64,000 nucleotides of DNA from Taenia hydatigena (taxonomy: Eukaryota > Platyhelminthes > Cestoda > Cyclophyllidea > Taeniidae), in NCBI GenBank assembly GCA_036345935.2, contig JADWOT020000006.1, positions 20,662,967 to 20,726,966 of the forward strand. Reading direction: 5' to 3'. The position numbers and the translations under genes were made by a program. Of this stretch, positions 48,060-59,705 are shown piece by piece. How positions within the stretch are numbered: position 1 is the stretch's first letter; each line of letters begins with the position of its first letter. Under the pieces are notes generated by a model, which saw nothing but the letters and a program-made list of their open reading frames with translations, was not told where the DNA came from and made no database searches.

Positions 48060-48480
48060 AGCCTGGGGCTCCCTCGAAGGCAAAAGAAGGCTAAATACTA
48101 GGGTGGAATATATATATTCAACGGGCAGAGGGAAATAAGCCGCTGACATGTCCTAGCGGCCAGCCTACGCAGTTAGGGCGGGATGGCCACTCCCGTGAAC
48201 CTGACCAAAAACCGGTAGTGTAATACTTATATCCTTTAAATGTGCTTTGTAGGCCAGAGGCAGGAAAATAATTTGAATCTGGTGGCGGAGCGGCGCGGCG
48301 ATTCACAAGGGCGCGGTCCATTCCCGTCCTAAATTCTCGTACTAGGCCTCGCTGTCCTATCTCCCTCTCATAATAAATATGTTGAAACGCGTTCCGACTT
48401 CTAATAACGAGGGCGATCAGAAGGAAGAGGAGAAACCCTCCACAGGTAGTACAAACAACCAAAGTACTACAAATGCTAAT
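48060..48480 (+). repeat. LTR-like interspersed repeat copy, opposite orientation
   Basis: Begins TGTAGCAGCCTGGGGCTCC and continues GAAGGCAAAAGAAGGC and CGGCCAGCCTACGCAG, as in the 63.7-kb copy. It then extends into AATACTTATATCCTTTAAAT and CCAGAGGCAGGAAAATAAT, which resemble 52.38-52.44 kb just upstream of the Gypsy internal region. A 114-codon minus-strand frame across it includes repeat consensus and is therefore not called as a gene. Confidence 0.65.
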
Positions 48481-48556
48481 GACATTTTGATTTCTCGTTC
48501 AGGTTTTTCGAGCTTATCACAAGTTGTTTATTAGAGGGGCTTCTATGGGTCTCGCC

Positions 48557-48754
48557 TTAAACTGGCTTAGAGGGCGTTTTAGCCACCGCGTTTGGGTTTT
48601 CGGGTGGTAGGATTTTAGCTAGCCATGATAGCGGCGCCAATTCTCTGTGCACCAAAAAATAATCATAGGTCCCATGATAAAGCATTCTCTGCCTTCGGGT
48701 GGCCTTGTGATAAAATATTCTAGCGAGCGTTCCAAAGCTTGCAAAGGTAAACAT
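48557..48754 (-). CDS. Hypothetical 65-residue protein, divergent from PHAX
   Basis: An ATG-initiated frame of 65 codons reads MFTFASFGTLARIFYHKATR, then RQRMLYHGTYDYFLVHRELA, and ends PENPNAVAKTPSKPV. It is basic with aromatic residues and resembles small mitochondrial membrane-complex subunits in size and composition only. Its start is 426 bp from the PHAX start on the opposite strand, an arrangement consistent with a shared promoter. No family is recognised and chance cannot be excluded. Confidence 0.35.
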   Translation of the reverse strand: MFTFASFGTLARIFYHKATRRQRMLYHGTYDYFLVHRELAPLSWLAKILPPENPNAVAKTPSKPV

Positions 48755-49179
48755 TTCCACCTTCTTAAACAATTGATTTGTTGTTGGCGAGAAAACCACC
48801 TTTTACTGGCTCGTTACATCGCCTACACATGACTTATGTGAGATTTGCCTCTCCGCTACTTACTAAAACTTTCTTGCATTAATTCCACTAATGCATCAGT
48901 TTTTGTTGGCTAATGGTTTGCCGCTTTAAACAACTTGTGTATTTCAAGTTTTTGGTTGTGTGGTTTGAGCGCGCTATGTTAGTTTGGTCGGTTGACTCGT
49001 GAAATACGTGAGGTCCATTTAATGCTTAACTAGCTTCATGGCGTCTGTCGACTAATCAATCGCATTCTATGATCGTTAAGGACATGTCATTATCTTGAGG
49101 CGGGTGATGTTCATTTATAATTCTTCAAGCATTACGCTTTGGGGATTGGCTGATGGTTTGCTCTCTATTTGTAGCTGAA

Positions 49180-50979
49180 ATGAAAAGTCGAGACATCTCA
49201 AGCGGTGAAGTATCTTCCATTAGTAGTGATAATGAGGAGCTGCCCAGGAAAGTGCTATGTATGATAGGTGCACTCTTTGGAAATTCAAATCTTTCCTAGG
49301 TCGGCGTTCACCATATCGAGTCAGACCTAGTAAAGGAGTCAAAAATCGGGTTTGGCAGTCGGTTGCGCTTGAAAATACCCTTGAGAAAGCCTTCAAGAGA
49401 ACGACTTTCGAGTCCGTAAGAATTATTATTTTTCTACTCATTGGAGTGCTTTTTAGGATAAGCTGGTATTGATTGATCGCGGTGCTGAAAGCTATTGTTT
49501 TGATGAAAACCAGATTGCTACGAATTCGGTTGCCCCAATAGATCAACGGCTCCCTTCCGGTCGTAAGCGTCGCCTCAGTGAGCGACTAGCACCTCGACTC
49601 TATGACAAAACCATACCTCGCGACCATTACGGCGTTACTTTTGACAGCTCGTCTGATGAGGTTGTATCTGCTATCTCGAATTTCTTGCAAGAAGATCGTG
49701 AGGATTTGATTGGTGAGTCGACGTGAGCGGTCTCATTTGCACACATGTTATCCCAATCGGAGTGTTCGCTGTTTTCTGTATGGGTAAGATTGTTTTAAAG
49801 GGCGTATAGTTGAACCAATGTGAACTTTCACTTTAACTCGATTGGGTTTTGTCCACCGGGTTCTCTTTGTGCCTTATGTTCTCCCCATCTTCCTTTTATT
49901 TATTTTTTTCGTTTAAGAGCGGATTGTAAAAACCATCGGTGTGAAACGTGCACTGGAATTCTGCTACCTTTCTGAAGACATTGAGAAGTGTGGAGGTTTG
50001 TGCACTATGGTACGCTTTCTGTAAATTTTACAGGCATCATCGTTTGATGGTTTTTCTACCCCCTTATGATCACACATCAGTTTGTCTGTGATCGTGGTCT
50101 TCGTCATTCTTGTGCCGCTATCTTTGAGCAAAGTCTTAAGAAGTTTAGCCTCAAATTCTACTCTCCTCAAATATACCCAAGCAGGCACTCCCGTGAGCCT
50201 GTGTAGTAACTTATTTCCCATGGTCTGTTTTAGGATGGAGCCCGGCGTCGAACTCCTGGTGGTGTTTTCTTCCTCCTAATTCGGCGCTCCGACCAGGTTT
50301 CCAAAGACGAGAAAAGGATCATCTTCAAGGAAACTTCAGCGACAAAGCTGCTCAAAAAACGGTAACGTTTGAATCTTCCTTTTTTGCTGATCCGTATGGA
50401 ATGAGTTGGGTTTTTTACTCTGCTTACTGTTTGAGCGTCTTAGCTAGTAGTTATCAATTTCGTTGTCTGGATTTTTGAGCCGGCTCGACAGCCACGACCC
50501 AGAGGTTTTACTGATTTGATGTGACAAAAGACCAAAAAGCTAACTGTTGTTGGGCTAGAGTCATTGTACTTCCGGTTTGTTTTACAATCGACTATTCTGT
50601 AAGACATGGTTTGGCTTCACCAGCTTTTGTAAAGGGGTAAATAATACGATTCGCTCGAGTGTTGCCTGTGTAACACCGGTGATGTTCATTTTAGGACAAT
50701 GAAGGAGTGATTACAGGCAATTAACTTTAGCTGTAAATTGTTTCACTGCACTGTTTAGGTCTAGTTGTAACAAAACTTATACCTAGTGTTCTTGAATGTT
50801 TTATTAATTAATTCTTTAACAATTATCGCATAATTTCACTCTTCGGTCTTGGTCATTTCAGACTTCGACAAGCGCAGCGTCGGCGAGCGGCTGCCGCACA
50901 AGCGCGGACGCACCCCTCTGATTGTGAGAAGAATGTTGACATTAAGGACCTACCTTCACCTAATGTGCACATTGAGTAG
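49180..50979 (+). CDS. PHAX: Phosphorylated adaptor for RNA export
   Basis: Six exons (49180-49258, 49300-49415, 49457-49712, 49918-50009, 50234-50361, 50862-50979) join in phase to 262 residues; two introns are 41 bp. The PHAX RNA-binding domain is clear: EERIVKTIGVKRALEF-like helix from about residue 150, EDIEKCGGLCTM, then DGARRRTPGGVFFLLI (182-197), which matches the family signature around RRRTPGGVF. After it comes KDEKRIIFKETSATKLLKKR and a basic, Arg/Ala-rich tail. The family bridges the cap-binding complex to CRM1 and exports m7G-capped U snRNAs from the nucleus. The N-terminal region is much shorter than in the human protein (394 residues). The first exon (MKSRDISSGEVSSISSDNEE) is acidic and Ser-rich; its donor GTATGA was chosen because it keeps phase. 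Confidence 0.93.
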
Positions 50980-52289
50980 TCGAGGGCCACGTCTCTTTTT
51001 ATGCTGTCTCGACTCGCTGTATAAAGCTTCTTCGTTGCCCCAGAGACTTATCTTTCTATATTTATCTGGTGGGTAGTCTTTAGTCTGTTCAAAGTGCTCA
51101 TGCTTTTTCATTTTTACCGATCTCACACACGCAGATGGCGTGTTTTGTGGCTCGTATCTTTTTTGCTCCATAGATATGTCCAAGTCAGTTCGGTGCGTTT
51201 AACGAGGTAGGCCTGTATGATGCTTTCGAGAACGGATATTTTATCAGCGTCCAGCTGAAATGTAGATACTTGCAATTCTATCCTGACGGGCGTTTGTCTG
51301 ACATTTCTTTCCGTTTTTCTTCTTAGATCTGTTTTTTTTATGCGGAGCGGTCAAAGGAAAATCTGTTCAGTCGATAAGTTTTGTGATAAACGAATGCTCA
51401 TTCCCCTCTGGTGCTCCAAAATCGTTTGCTTTGGAAAATGTGTGTATATGGCTCCAGCTATTTTCGAAGGCTTCTGGGCTTTCTGTTTTCGTTTTTTGAC
51501 GTGAAACAAGTGATTGGTTTGGTGCTGGTCTTTGTTTTCAAAGGTGGGATGGGGGAAACCCACTTGGTAGAAGGGCGTGATTTGGAAGACTGGAAATTTT
51601 AGAAAGGCTTGCAAAATCGTGCGACAGTGCAGACTGATGGCGTGGAGGTTGTGGTTGCGTGGTTGACTGAGCTTTTCGTCTTGTGCGGCTCTGGCTTCAA
51701 GTGGTGTTGTATTGTGGTGGGATGATTTTGCAGTTCTCTGGAAGCACATCAAATGGCAGGCGATTCCATCGCCGTCTTTCGGCTTCTCCCTTGGGAGCTG
51801 TTCAAACCTGGCTATCAAACGTAGGCGTTCAAGGGGGCTGCTTATTCACTGTGATTGTGGAAATCTGTGTAGGCACTGCAATAATGTTGGGGTTGTTTTT
51901 CGTTATCTCCGATAATTGATGAGTAGGATACTTGTGTTTCATCAAGTCAGTCATTCCCAGTGGGATTTTACGTTAGACTGCCGGGGGAAATGCTAGTCGT
52001 GGTCTGCGATATGGCTTCTCTCCTCAGTTATGCTTCTAGGTAACTACAGCCACTAGAATTTGGGAGGACGTTCAAGGTGTGCTCGCTGTGAAATATTCTC
52101 TAGCACTTATTACAGAATACGCTATACCCAGGAATCCAGACAGTGTCACTAATTGCGTTCCCCTTTTGATGCCAAGACATCTGTCTGTGTTAGCTACGGG
52201 CTAACTTCTGTCTGTCCACTGCTCGCAACCCCTCCTGGTAGCGTAAGCTTCGGGTCGTACCTACGACCTTCTCATTCTTTCACGCGTTG
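50980..52289. other. No gene recognised
   Basis: A 155-codon minus-strand frame (51351-51818) and two overlapping plus-strand frames (51683-51919) are open. They lie on both strands of the same stop-poor stretch and show no motif. I call none of them. Confidence 0.45.
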
Positions 52290-52570
52290 ACAAACAGTCC
52301 TCCCGAGGGGCTATAGGACCAGTTACGGTTTAGAAGGTTTAGAGAAATACATTGATGAACATATTTGTAGAGATTAATGCAATACATATAATGTTTTAAA
52401 TGCGCCTCTTGGGTGAGAGGCAAGAACATAACCCCTTTTGCTAGGCCGGGGCTATTGGTCACTTGAAGCGGGCAGTGTTCAGCCACCCCGTTAGCCTTAA
52501 GTCTGTGCCGTTTCCAGTTAACCCAAAATAATAAATATGCCACGGCACAATCAGCCTGGTCGGTTCCAGA
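52290..52570 (+). repeat. Possible 5' LTR remnant of the Gypsy element
   Basis: This segment resembles 48.16-48.48 kb: CTCCCG, GACCAGTTACGG, AATACATATAATGTTTTAAA and GAGAGGCAAGAACATAA, ending near AATAATAAATATG. It lies directly upstream of the decayed Gypsy internal sequence in the same orientation, so it may be the left LTR. Its ends are too degraded to place exactly. Confidence 0.45.
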
Positions 52571-55460
52571 CTAGCTATGGGGAGGAAAGCACACGGTATA
52601 AGCTTTGAGGACTAGTTCAAGACCGCAAAGTTTGTCCTCGATTCCTACCCTCAGCGGCTGATATTACCCCTTGTTCACTGAGGCATTCCCCAAGACTTAT
52701 TCTCGGTTACAATCGGAGCCCGGATCTTCCACGACTTCGGCATTGACCTCTACTGCGAGACCTTTGCTCAGCTTGTCGTCGATCAGCAATAGCAGACGTT
52801 CGCTAGGAACTTTTCCGTCGCTATCAAAAACCTGGCAAGGAGGATTAGGAATGAGCTATGAACCTTCAACACTTAGCAGAATGTGCCTTTCGAGGCGCAC
52901 CTCCCAGCAAGGTCACTAATTGGATAGCCGTTTAGTCCAGAGCCGGAGTTTGACCGCCTATTACGGTTGGGAAACTACGTGCTTAGTCAAATAGTCGATT
53001 TCTCAACCAAAAAGTGGCACGAGCTTCACTTAGCATCGCATTCCCAGATGACCAGTAGACGGTCAAACCTTACATCCACGACGGAATCATCTGCGCTACG
53101 CCCCAAGATGTGGTGAGCCCTCCTTTTCCTCATTCAATTTTCTCCCAAATGGCTACAATTCATTTATTTGAGTCTCATGCAAGCTAGGCGGATGCCAATG
53201 CAAATTCTTTCCTGATTCGGGTAAAGCCAAAACAACACTCGCAACAGGATTTAGTTTGTTCCTCCTTCCACAAGACTATGTTCTGCAGAAGGAAGGAAGA
53301 TAATGGTAAAATGTAAGACGTCGTTAAAAGTCTCCATAGGAAAAGTAATTTGGACAGTGAAATTTATCGAATGTTCAGAACTGACATGAGACACGATATT
53401 TGGCGCTAATATCCTACGTGACGCCAAGGCTGCCCTAAATTTTGCGGAAGGCACTTTTTCACTCAGCAAGGCACTGAAGCCAAGGCTAATGTTTCGCAGC
53501 CGGAAAAAAAGAAGCTGAAGACATTATTAACGTTCTTTTGAAGCAGCAGCTGACTCTACGTATCACATAGATAATCATTGCGTACAACTTACACGCATCA
53601 CGTTGACAACGAGAGACAGAACTCCGCGAATTGCTAAGCATCCTCATGGCAGGATGCTGAACTGGGACGAACAGACATTGCCAATCATATGGTAGGTACC
53701 AGCGAAGCAAGACCCATTCGGCAATCACCCAGACACATGTCACCTCCCCTGCCAGAAGTAAACCGTCTAGTCGAAGAGATTAGTTGAGATGGGGTTATAA
53801 AACCGACTACGTCACCGAGACCTTATCCGATCGCGCTAATAAAGGAAAGTGGTAGTAGCCTACGATTATGTATCGACTATGTGATGCGTTTCCATTGCCC
53901 ACATAAATGATTCGTTAGACTCCCTAGGTTTAAAAGCAAGATGCTGGCAAGTGGAAGGGGCGAAAACAGACAGGAAAAATGGCTTTTATTGTGCCAAAAG
54001 GGCTCTATGAGTTTCAGACAATGCCCTTCAGACTCGGTAATGTCGCGGCCACCTTCCAGCATTCGATACAGACAGCACAAACCAACCTATTTCAAAACGA
54101 TGCATAATCTGTACAGATGACATTCTTGTCTTTAGTAGATATATCCAAGAGCATAATGCCAACTGCGTTCTTCTCAACACACCGTTATTTTTCCGGGGCA
54201 TACAGTCTCGTCAAATGGGATGGCGGTCATCGAAGACCGTACAGAACAAGTAAGGACCTGGCCAACGCCAAGCATTAGGACGGATGGCAATTCACTACAG
54301 ACGTTTTTTTAAAGGTTTCGCCAAGATCGCCAGTTTGCTGCATAGATTAACCGAAAAGTAGACGAAAAGGAATTCTAAGTAGGAGAAGGACCATAATGAA
54401 GCGTTTTAAGAAGTAAAGCAAACGCTCTGCTCCACACTGATTCTAGCCCCATCGAACTTCAAAGCCAGCACCCCACCGTGTGTACTGGATACAGACGCAA
54501 GCGGTATAGCCGTGAGCAGTGTACTCTCACAAAGGTACAAGGGAAGGGAACACTTCGTTACCTACGCCTCAATAAAAATAGGACAAGAATGTGCAACAAA
54601 ACGTGAACTATTCGCCACCTACGCAGTGGTAAGAAAGGATCATCCAACACTTTCCTGACCGGTGCGAGGAATTGCAGGAATATGACTCTAAAGTTCAGTA
54701 CAGAAATGGGAATGAAAATAGTAAAATAGCAAGCCAATCTCAACGGAAACTAGCACTGACGTAGTGGGTACGATACTATTGAGCGAGTCTACTAAACATT
54801 ACTAAAGAAACACGCAAAACACTGACCTTTACACAGCTCTTGTATATGAGGGGTTCTAGACCCCCTCTCATAAACCCACAGCGCAGGGGATGATCCGTTC
54901 AGCAAGACGGTTGAGCGGATGCATCAAGAACAGTCGGCTCTCCATAGCGATCAAGGCACAAACTTCCAAAATGTACTTTTTGCCGAACTACTCAAGACCT
55001 CCGAAATCTCCAAGACACCCACAACGCCTGAACACCCGCAAGGCAACAGACAGGTGAAAGGAACGAATAGCATTATTATCAGACTGTGGAAGACTTTTAT
55101 CAAAGATGCATAATCTAAAGACCATAATTGAAGTCTAGGGTGTGTTCTTCGCGCATAAAGGGCTACAATTCATGTATTAATTGGGATTCCACCGACCAAC
55201 ATGCTTGCAGGCCGTAAACTGAGTTGTATTCCGTTAACGTCCTACCAAATGCGGAAGTAGCAATGAACAATGTCCCTGAGTACATGCTGCGTCAAAATGG
55301 TGGTATAAGAGGATCTTCTGCCGTTGCGCAAAGACGCTTACGGATGTCTTATGCCAGACAAAAAAGTGTTACGACGAACACAGTCGAGCTAACGCCTACT
55401 GAGAAGGCTTAGAGGCCGAATCCACCACAATTAAAAACAAAGATCTGTTCCAAGTAGGAA
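52571..55460 (+). mobile_element. Decayed Ty3/Gypsy LTR retrotransposon
   Basis: Domains occur in the Gypsy order on the plus strand: possible gag or protease remnants (52.6-53.2 kb), reverse transcriptase (53.69-54.2 kb), RNase H (54.42-54.64 kb) and integrase (54.92-55.12 kb), then the integrase C-terminal part to about 55.41 kb. The frame is broken many times by stops and shifts, so the copy is inactive. No intact 3' LTR was seen after 55.4 kb. It lies between PHAX and the membrane-protein gene. Confidence 0.88.
53693..55409 (+). pseudogene. Gypsy pol remnant (RT, RNase H, integrase)
   Basis: Reverse transcriptase begins with a motif like SEARPIRQSPRHMSPP, then VNRLVEEIS, SPRPYPIALIKESGSSLRLC and IDYV; after a frame change, VPKGLYEFQTMPFRLGNVAA TFQ follows. 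The active-site box reads CTDDILVFSR, so the usual aromatic residue before the two aspartates is replaced. RNase H shows CVLDTDASGIAVSSVLSQ and TKRELFATYAV. Integrase shows LHSDQGTNFQNVLF and TTPEHPQGNRQVKGTN, where the catalytic Glu expected in QVE is Lys. Stops and frameshifts separate the parts, as expected of a dead copy. Confidence 0.85.
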
Positions 55461-56652
55461 AGGTTATCTCAAAAATTACCTCTTCCACAACGCACAACTC
55501 TGGTTAGACATGAAGCAGGGATATACGCATCAATGGAATAAATGAAACCATCCGATAGCACGAAAAGACGCACGGATTATGCAATGCTTGTGATGCTTTT
55601 GATTAACCTTTCCTAGCGGGGGACGGAAGAACAATTTGAACTTCATGCCAAAAGAGAACTCTCAGGTACCGAAACAGATATAATCTCTGAGACTTTATTT
55701 GTTTTGAGCAAGAAATGATTTTAATCAGCACTAACTATTCTGCTCAGTTCTAGGATAGCCATAAGGAAGGAAAGATGCACAAAAAATTGGAGGTTTGCAC
55801 TCAAATGCCACTAAATGATGCATGTAACAAGCTTTTTTGCATAATCACATTAAACCTTTTCTACGACTTGACTAATTGCACTATAAAATTAGGATGCATA
55901 CATATTTAGTATAACATTTTGTCTAAAACTTAAAAGTTTGTCTTAAAAGACCTAACTTATATTAATGAGGTCTACTTTAAATGAGTCACTTTGTTAAGGG
56001 CATAACTTTAGTTTGAGTGCGCACTATCAAGGTCTGCAAGTCGCCATTGCTTGAGGTGTGCCTCTTTGACTGGTGTTCAGGCTTTAGCGGATTGGGTAGC
56101 TTTTCGGGTGCAAGTTTTGTTTTTCCGCCCCATCTATTGTTTTCTTAGCAAAATCCATGTGGTGAAGCGGTATTTTATCTGTGCTATGCATGGATAAGTT
56201 CTCGCATTTCTCATGAAGGCATGAAGACGCAACTTCTTGTATTGTTTGTGCTTAAGTTTACTTCTTGTTGTGTTGGGCCTTTTTTATCTCTAATTAAAAC
56301 GGACTAGTGTGTTTTGTGCTTTGCATGTTTCTCTAAATAAGTGTATTTAAAGTAGCTTTGCCTTTAATCCACAGTAAAAGCTTTTAACTTGCTTTTCTTA
56401 TTCTCTCGTAAGTTTTTATAAATGCGGCGTCTACATTTGGATCGAATATGGGGACCTAATTTCCTTGATTGTAACTTACAGCCTCTGGCGCATTCCAAGT
56501 TGCCAAGAGTGCTTCACCAGATTTCACAACTATTTAGTTGTTTTGACACCACTTCCTGTCGTTGGTTTTTTTCCTAATTTATGAGGCCATTTTGTTTTTG
56601 TGTGTTTTTCCTTTTAGGTGCTTCGTCCTGTCGCTGGCAGATCTCCTTTTGC
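55461..56652. other. No gene recognised
   Basis: AT-rich spacer downstream of the Gypsy remnant. No frame above 60 codons with recognisable content and no second LTR were seen. It presumably contains the promoter of the membrane-protein gene that follows. Confidence 0.5.
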
Positions 56653-59600
56653 ATGGATCTAGGGTCGGCATGCATGCGATCCTTCCTTACCCTCCTAACC
56701 ATTACAGCGACGTTGGCACACGGTGCAGTGCATAATGGTAGAGCATCGCACAACACATTTGTTGCCTGGCTATTTTTTGTGCTTTCGCCTCTACTGAATT
56801 AGCCCGTTTAATGGTTGGTCATTAAGATGGCAGCAGTTCTGTAATCTCTTCTGAGCTGTATTAAGCCCGTTCCTCCTGTGCTTTATTGTTGATATTGTAG
56901 GGTTTTGCATTTCTGTTGTGCTTTCAATTGTTTCTTAATTTCCAGTCCTATTTCTGATTGTCATATCCGACCTTAAAGTGAGTCTACGAAGTCGGCCCAC
57001 ATCGACAAAAGTCGGCGTAAGCTGAAGTATTTAAGATTAGGGTGATGAAAACGTTCAATTCTTTTGAACAGTCAACGAAGAGTACCCCCCCACAAATGAG
57101 TTATAGCTAAAGCACTAGGGCTATGCCTTGGGTACTTTACCCACTTGCGTTTATTGCAATCCCTTTTAGGCTTGTGGGTCTTCTTAGCTTGTTGTTGTGG
57201 TATCATATATAATTGTAAATTGAGTGTCAACAAGGCGCAGTGCATTTAGTTGAACTCCAAATCTATTTGATGCGCTTGTTACAACACTGTTAAATGTGTC
57301 CACTTTTCCTAATTCAGCTCAGCTCATTAGGTCTTGTTTGATATTGTTCACTAGTGTGGACTGACCGCAAACTGTTGATTGCCTTTTCCTTTCCATTGCA
57401 GTCACACTGCCTGGCAAAATGGTCCTAGTCCCTGGTGCTTCGGCGTATCTAATGAGCGTTGGGGAGGTTGTGGACCATGTTGCGAAGGTATCCTTTGCCT
57501 TCGATACGCCACCAAATCAGCCGGTCCTCCTTTTCACTTTTCGTCATTTCAATCTCCCACGTCTAAACTTCAACACACGCGATTTCTGCGCAGAATTATC
57601 ATGCATCCTTACCAACGGAAATGGGGATTTTATTAGTGACGTAAGCTGCTCTTCACGTTTATTTGGTTTTTTCGAAGTCTATTACCAAGGGGCGTCCGCG
57701 CCAAATTGGTAATTTCGAATGTACGATAGGCGGGAAAGACCAACGTTTAAGGAGCGGAGGTCGCTATCTCTGCATAGCTCTTCGCTGGATCGACATACTT
57801 TGTCGTTCATCTGATAGCTTGAGGTCTTTGTAAGAATATTTGTCAGTAAGTTTTGACTATTCTAAAGCAAGCTGATTTTTTCCGCCATCAGTGCTGAAAC
57901 GCTCGGTTCTTATTAATGCGCACTGAATCCAGCGGAAAGCTACCGTGGTGTGCAGCGTGCGCTAACTTAGACGTTTCAGATGTTCGTGAGCTATTGTGTT
58001 CGTGTATTTCCACCGCAAATTATGCATCGACCAGGCGTTTTACGCGAAGAATATGGAGGAGTGACGACCTACGGCTATCATGGACGACATTTGCACCATT
58101 TGAATGCCCTGTCTTGCCATAATGGGCCTTACCTCACAAGACTTCATTATGACGTCTTTCCATGCTTACAGACAATGGCACTATTGACCACCGTACAAAC
58201 TACCTTGTGGCAGTTTTAACGGGTGTTCGTGTGTGATGTGACGTACCCTTTGCTGCGTGCAGTGGTGTTACGGTATTCTTCCATTTTAAACATTTCGATC
58301 TTAAAGTCATACCAGAACTTGACTTTTTCACGCATTACCAAATCCTATCAATTCTTGGTTGTTAGACTGCAAGAGCCAACTTCTCATTAATGATAGACCT
58401 CCTAATTTAGTGCATTGTTCCCTTGTGATGCAAATTAACTTAATTTTTTCCTTGATTGGTAACGATGGTAAGACGGTGTGAAGTTGCATACAAGTGGCAC
58501 TGGAGCGCTTTGCAAATTCACTTCGAACGCATTAGATGGGGGCTTCCTCGCATTCACTTGTCAATGGTATGTTTACCTCCGGTTGGAAACTTTCAGTAGG
58601 TAGTTTTGCTGACTTTGGGACTCCGATTTTGATTTACTAACTTTACGCGACACTGTTTAACGTGGTCTCTACTGAAGCCTAAGTTGGAATGCGACTGTAA
58701 TTGGCCGGACATCTGGGTCATTTGATAAGATCCAACTTCTTTTTCCTTTCTCCAAAATCTTTGCATTTTTCATTTAATTTAACTTTGCCAGTCTTTGGGT
58801 TAGAAACACAGTCGATAGGCGGTAACAGCAATTGTTGTAACAGACTATGCTATAAAACCTTTTAGATCAAGGCTTCATGTCAAGACAATTCAAATTCTGA
58901 CCTCTACGGTCCCATTGTGACCGTCCCCGAGGCGACAAACGTCACCTGTTCCATCGTCTGGTACTACCCCCTGGACAAGAGTCACCTTAATGGCTCTGTT
59001 CAAATAGTTTTCGTCTCCGCCTGTATGTCCTTTTTTGCTTTCATCAGTGTCATTCAAACCTGTCACCGCCTTGGTGACTATGGGCACTCAAGTTCCTTCA
59101 CCCATCTCTCTCCCCTCTGACTCATCATCTTTCAATTACTCTTCACTGCAGACAACGGTGACTGTGGGGACGTCCATTCTACTTGGCACAACTCTTCCTC
59201 GTGGTGCAACGTCGAATTGAAGAGCCTGGTGAACTCCGACTATGAGAAAATTCAGCCATCCCTATGTCTGGAGAGGGCTGTAGCGGCAGAAGTGTTTAAC
59301 ACCACCTGTTCATATCCCACAGAACGTCCGTCGTCCTATTCCCCATTAATCAATGTCGTCATCGTCATCTGTGCTCTGGCATTTCTGATTATGCTAGTCA
59401 TAATCATTTGCTGCGTCTGCAAACCCATCAAGCGTCTTAAAACCCGTAAAATTCTGGAAACAGCTGAATTCCAAACCAATGGGCGTAACTCCGAGAGAGA
59501 GGAGGGTTCTCCATCTTCCGGTAAACCAAACATGAATGTGAACCCACAGGGAGGGCGATATTTTCCATTGTCCAATGGTCAACACATAGATGAGAACTCA

Positions 59601-59705
59601 GAGGAAGGGGAACAGACAAACAAACAAAGACAACCCCATCTCCTAATGGACGACGCATTAATTGGACTTCAGGGGGAAAAGCTGCCTCATTTTCCTGTCA
59701 GCTGA
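56653..59705 (+). CDS. Single-pass membrane glycoprotein of unknown family
   Basis: Exon 1 (56653-56737) encodes a signal peptide (MRSFLTLLTITATLAHG from residue 8). Exon 2 (57402-57640) joins it in phase and encodes SVGEVVDHVAKVSFAFDTPP and FTFRHFNLPRLNFNTRDF. Exons at about 57980-58192 and about 58471-58566 are tentative; their junction is unresolved. Exon 5 (58866-59022) and exon 6 (59152-59705) join in phase and carry several N-glycosylation sites (NVT, NGS, NSS, NTT) and scattered cysteines. A transmembrane segment (INVVIVICALAFLIMLVIII) follows, then CCVCKPIKRLKTRK and a polar cytoplasmic tail of about 95 residues ending LPHFPVS. It is a type I receptor-like or adhesion-like protein. 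I do not recognise the ectodomain. Confidence 0.65.

Noticed and set aside
48118..48462. 114-codon minus-strand ORF with a hydrophobic start
   Set aside because: Much of it overlaps the interspersed repeat consensus also seen at 63.7 kb, and no partner exon was found.
51351..51919. 155-codon minus-strand ORF and overlapping plus-strand ORFs
   Set aside because: Several frames on both strands are open at once, a sign of a stop-poor stretch; no family or splice context.
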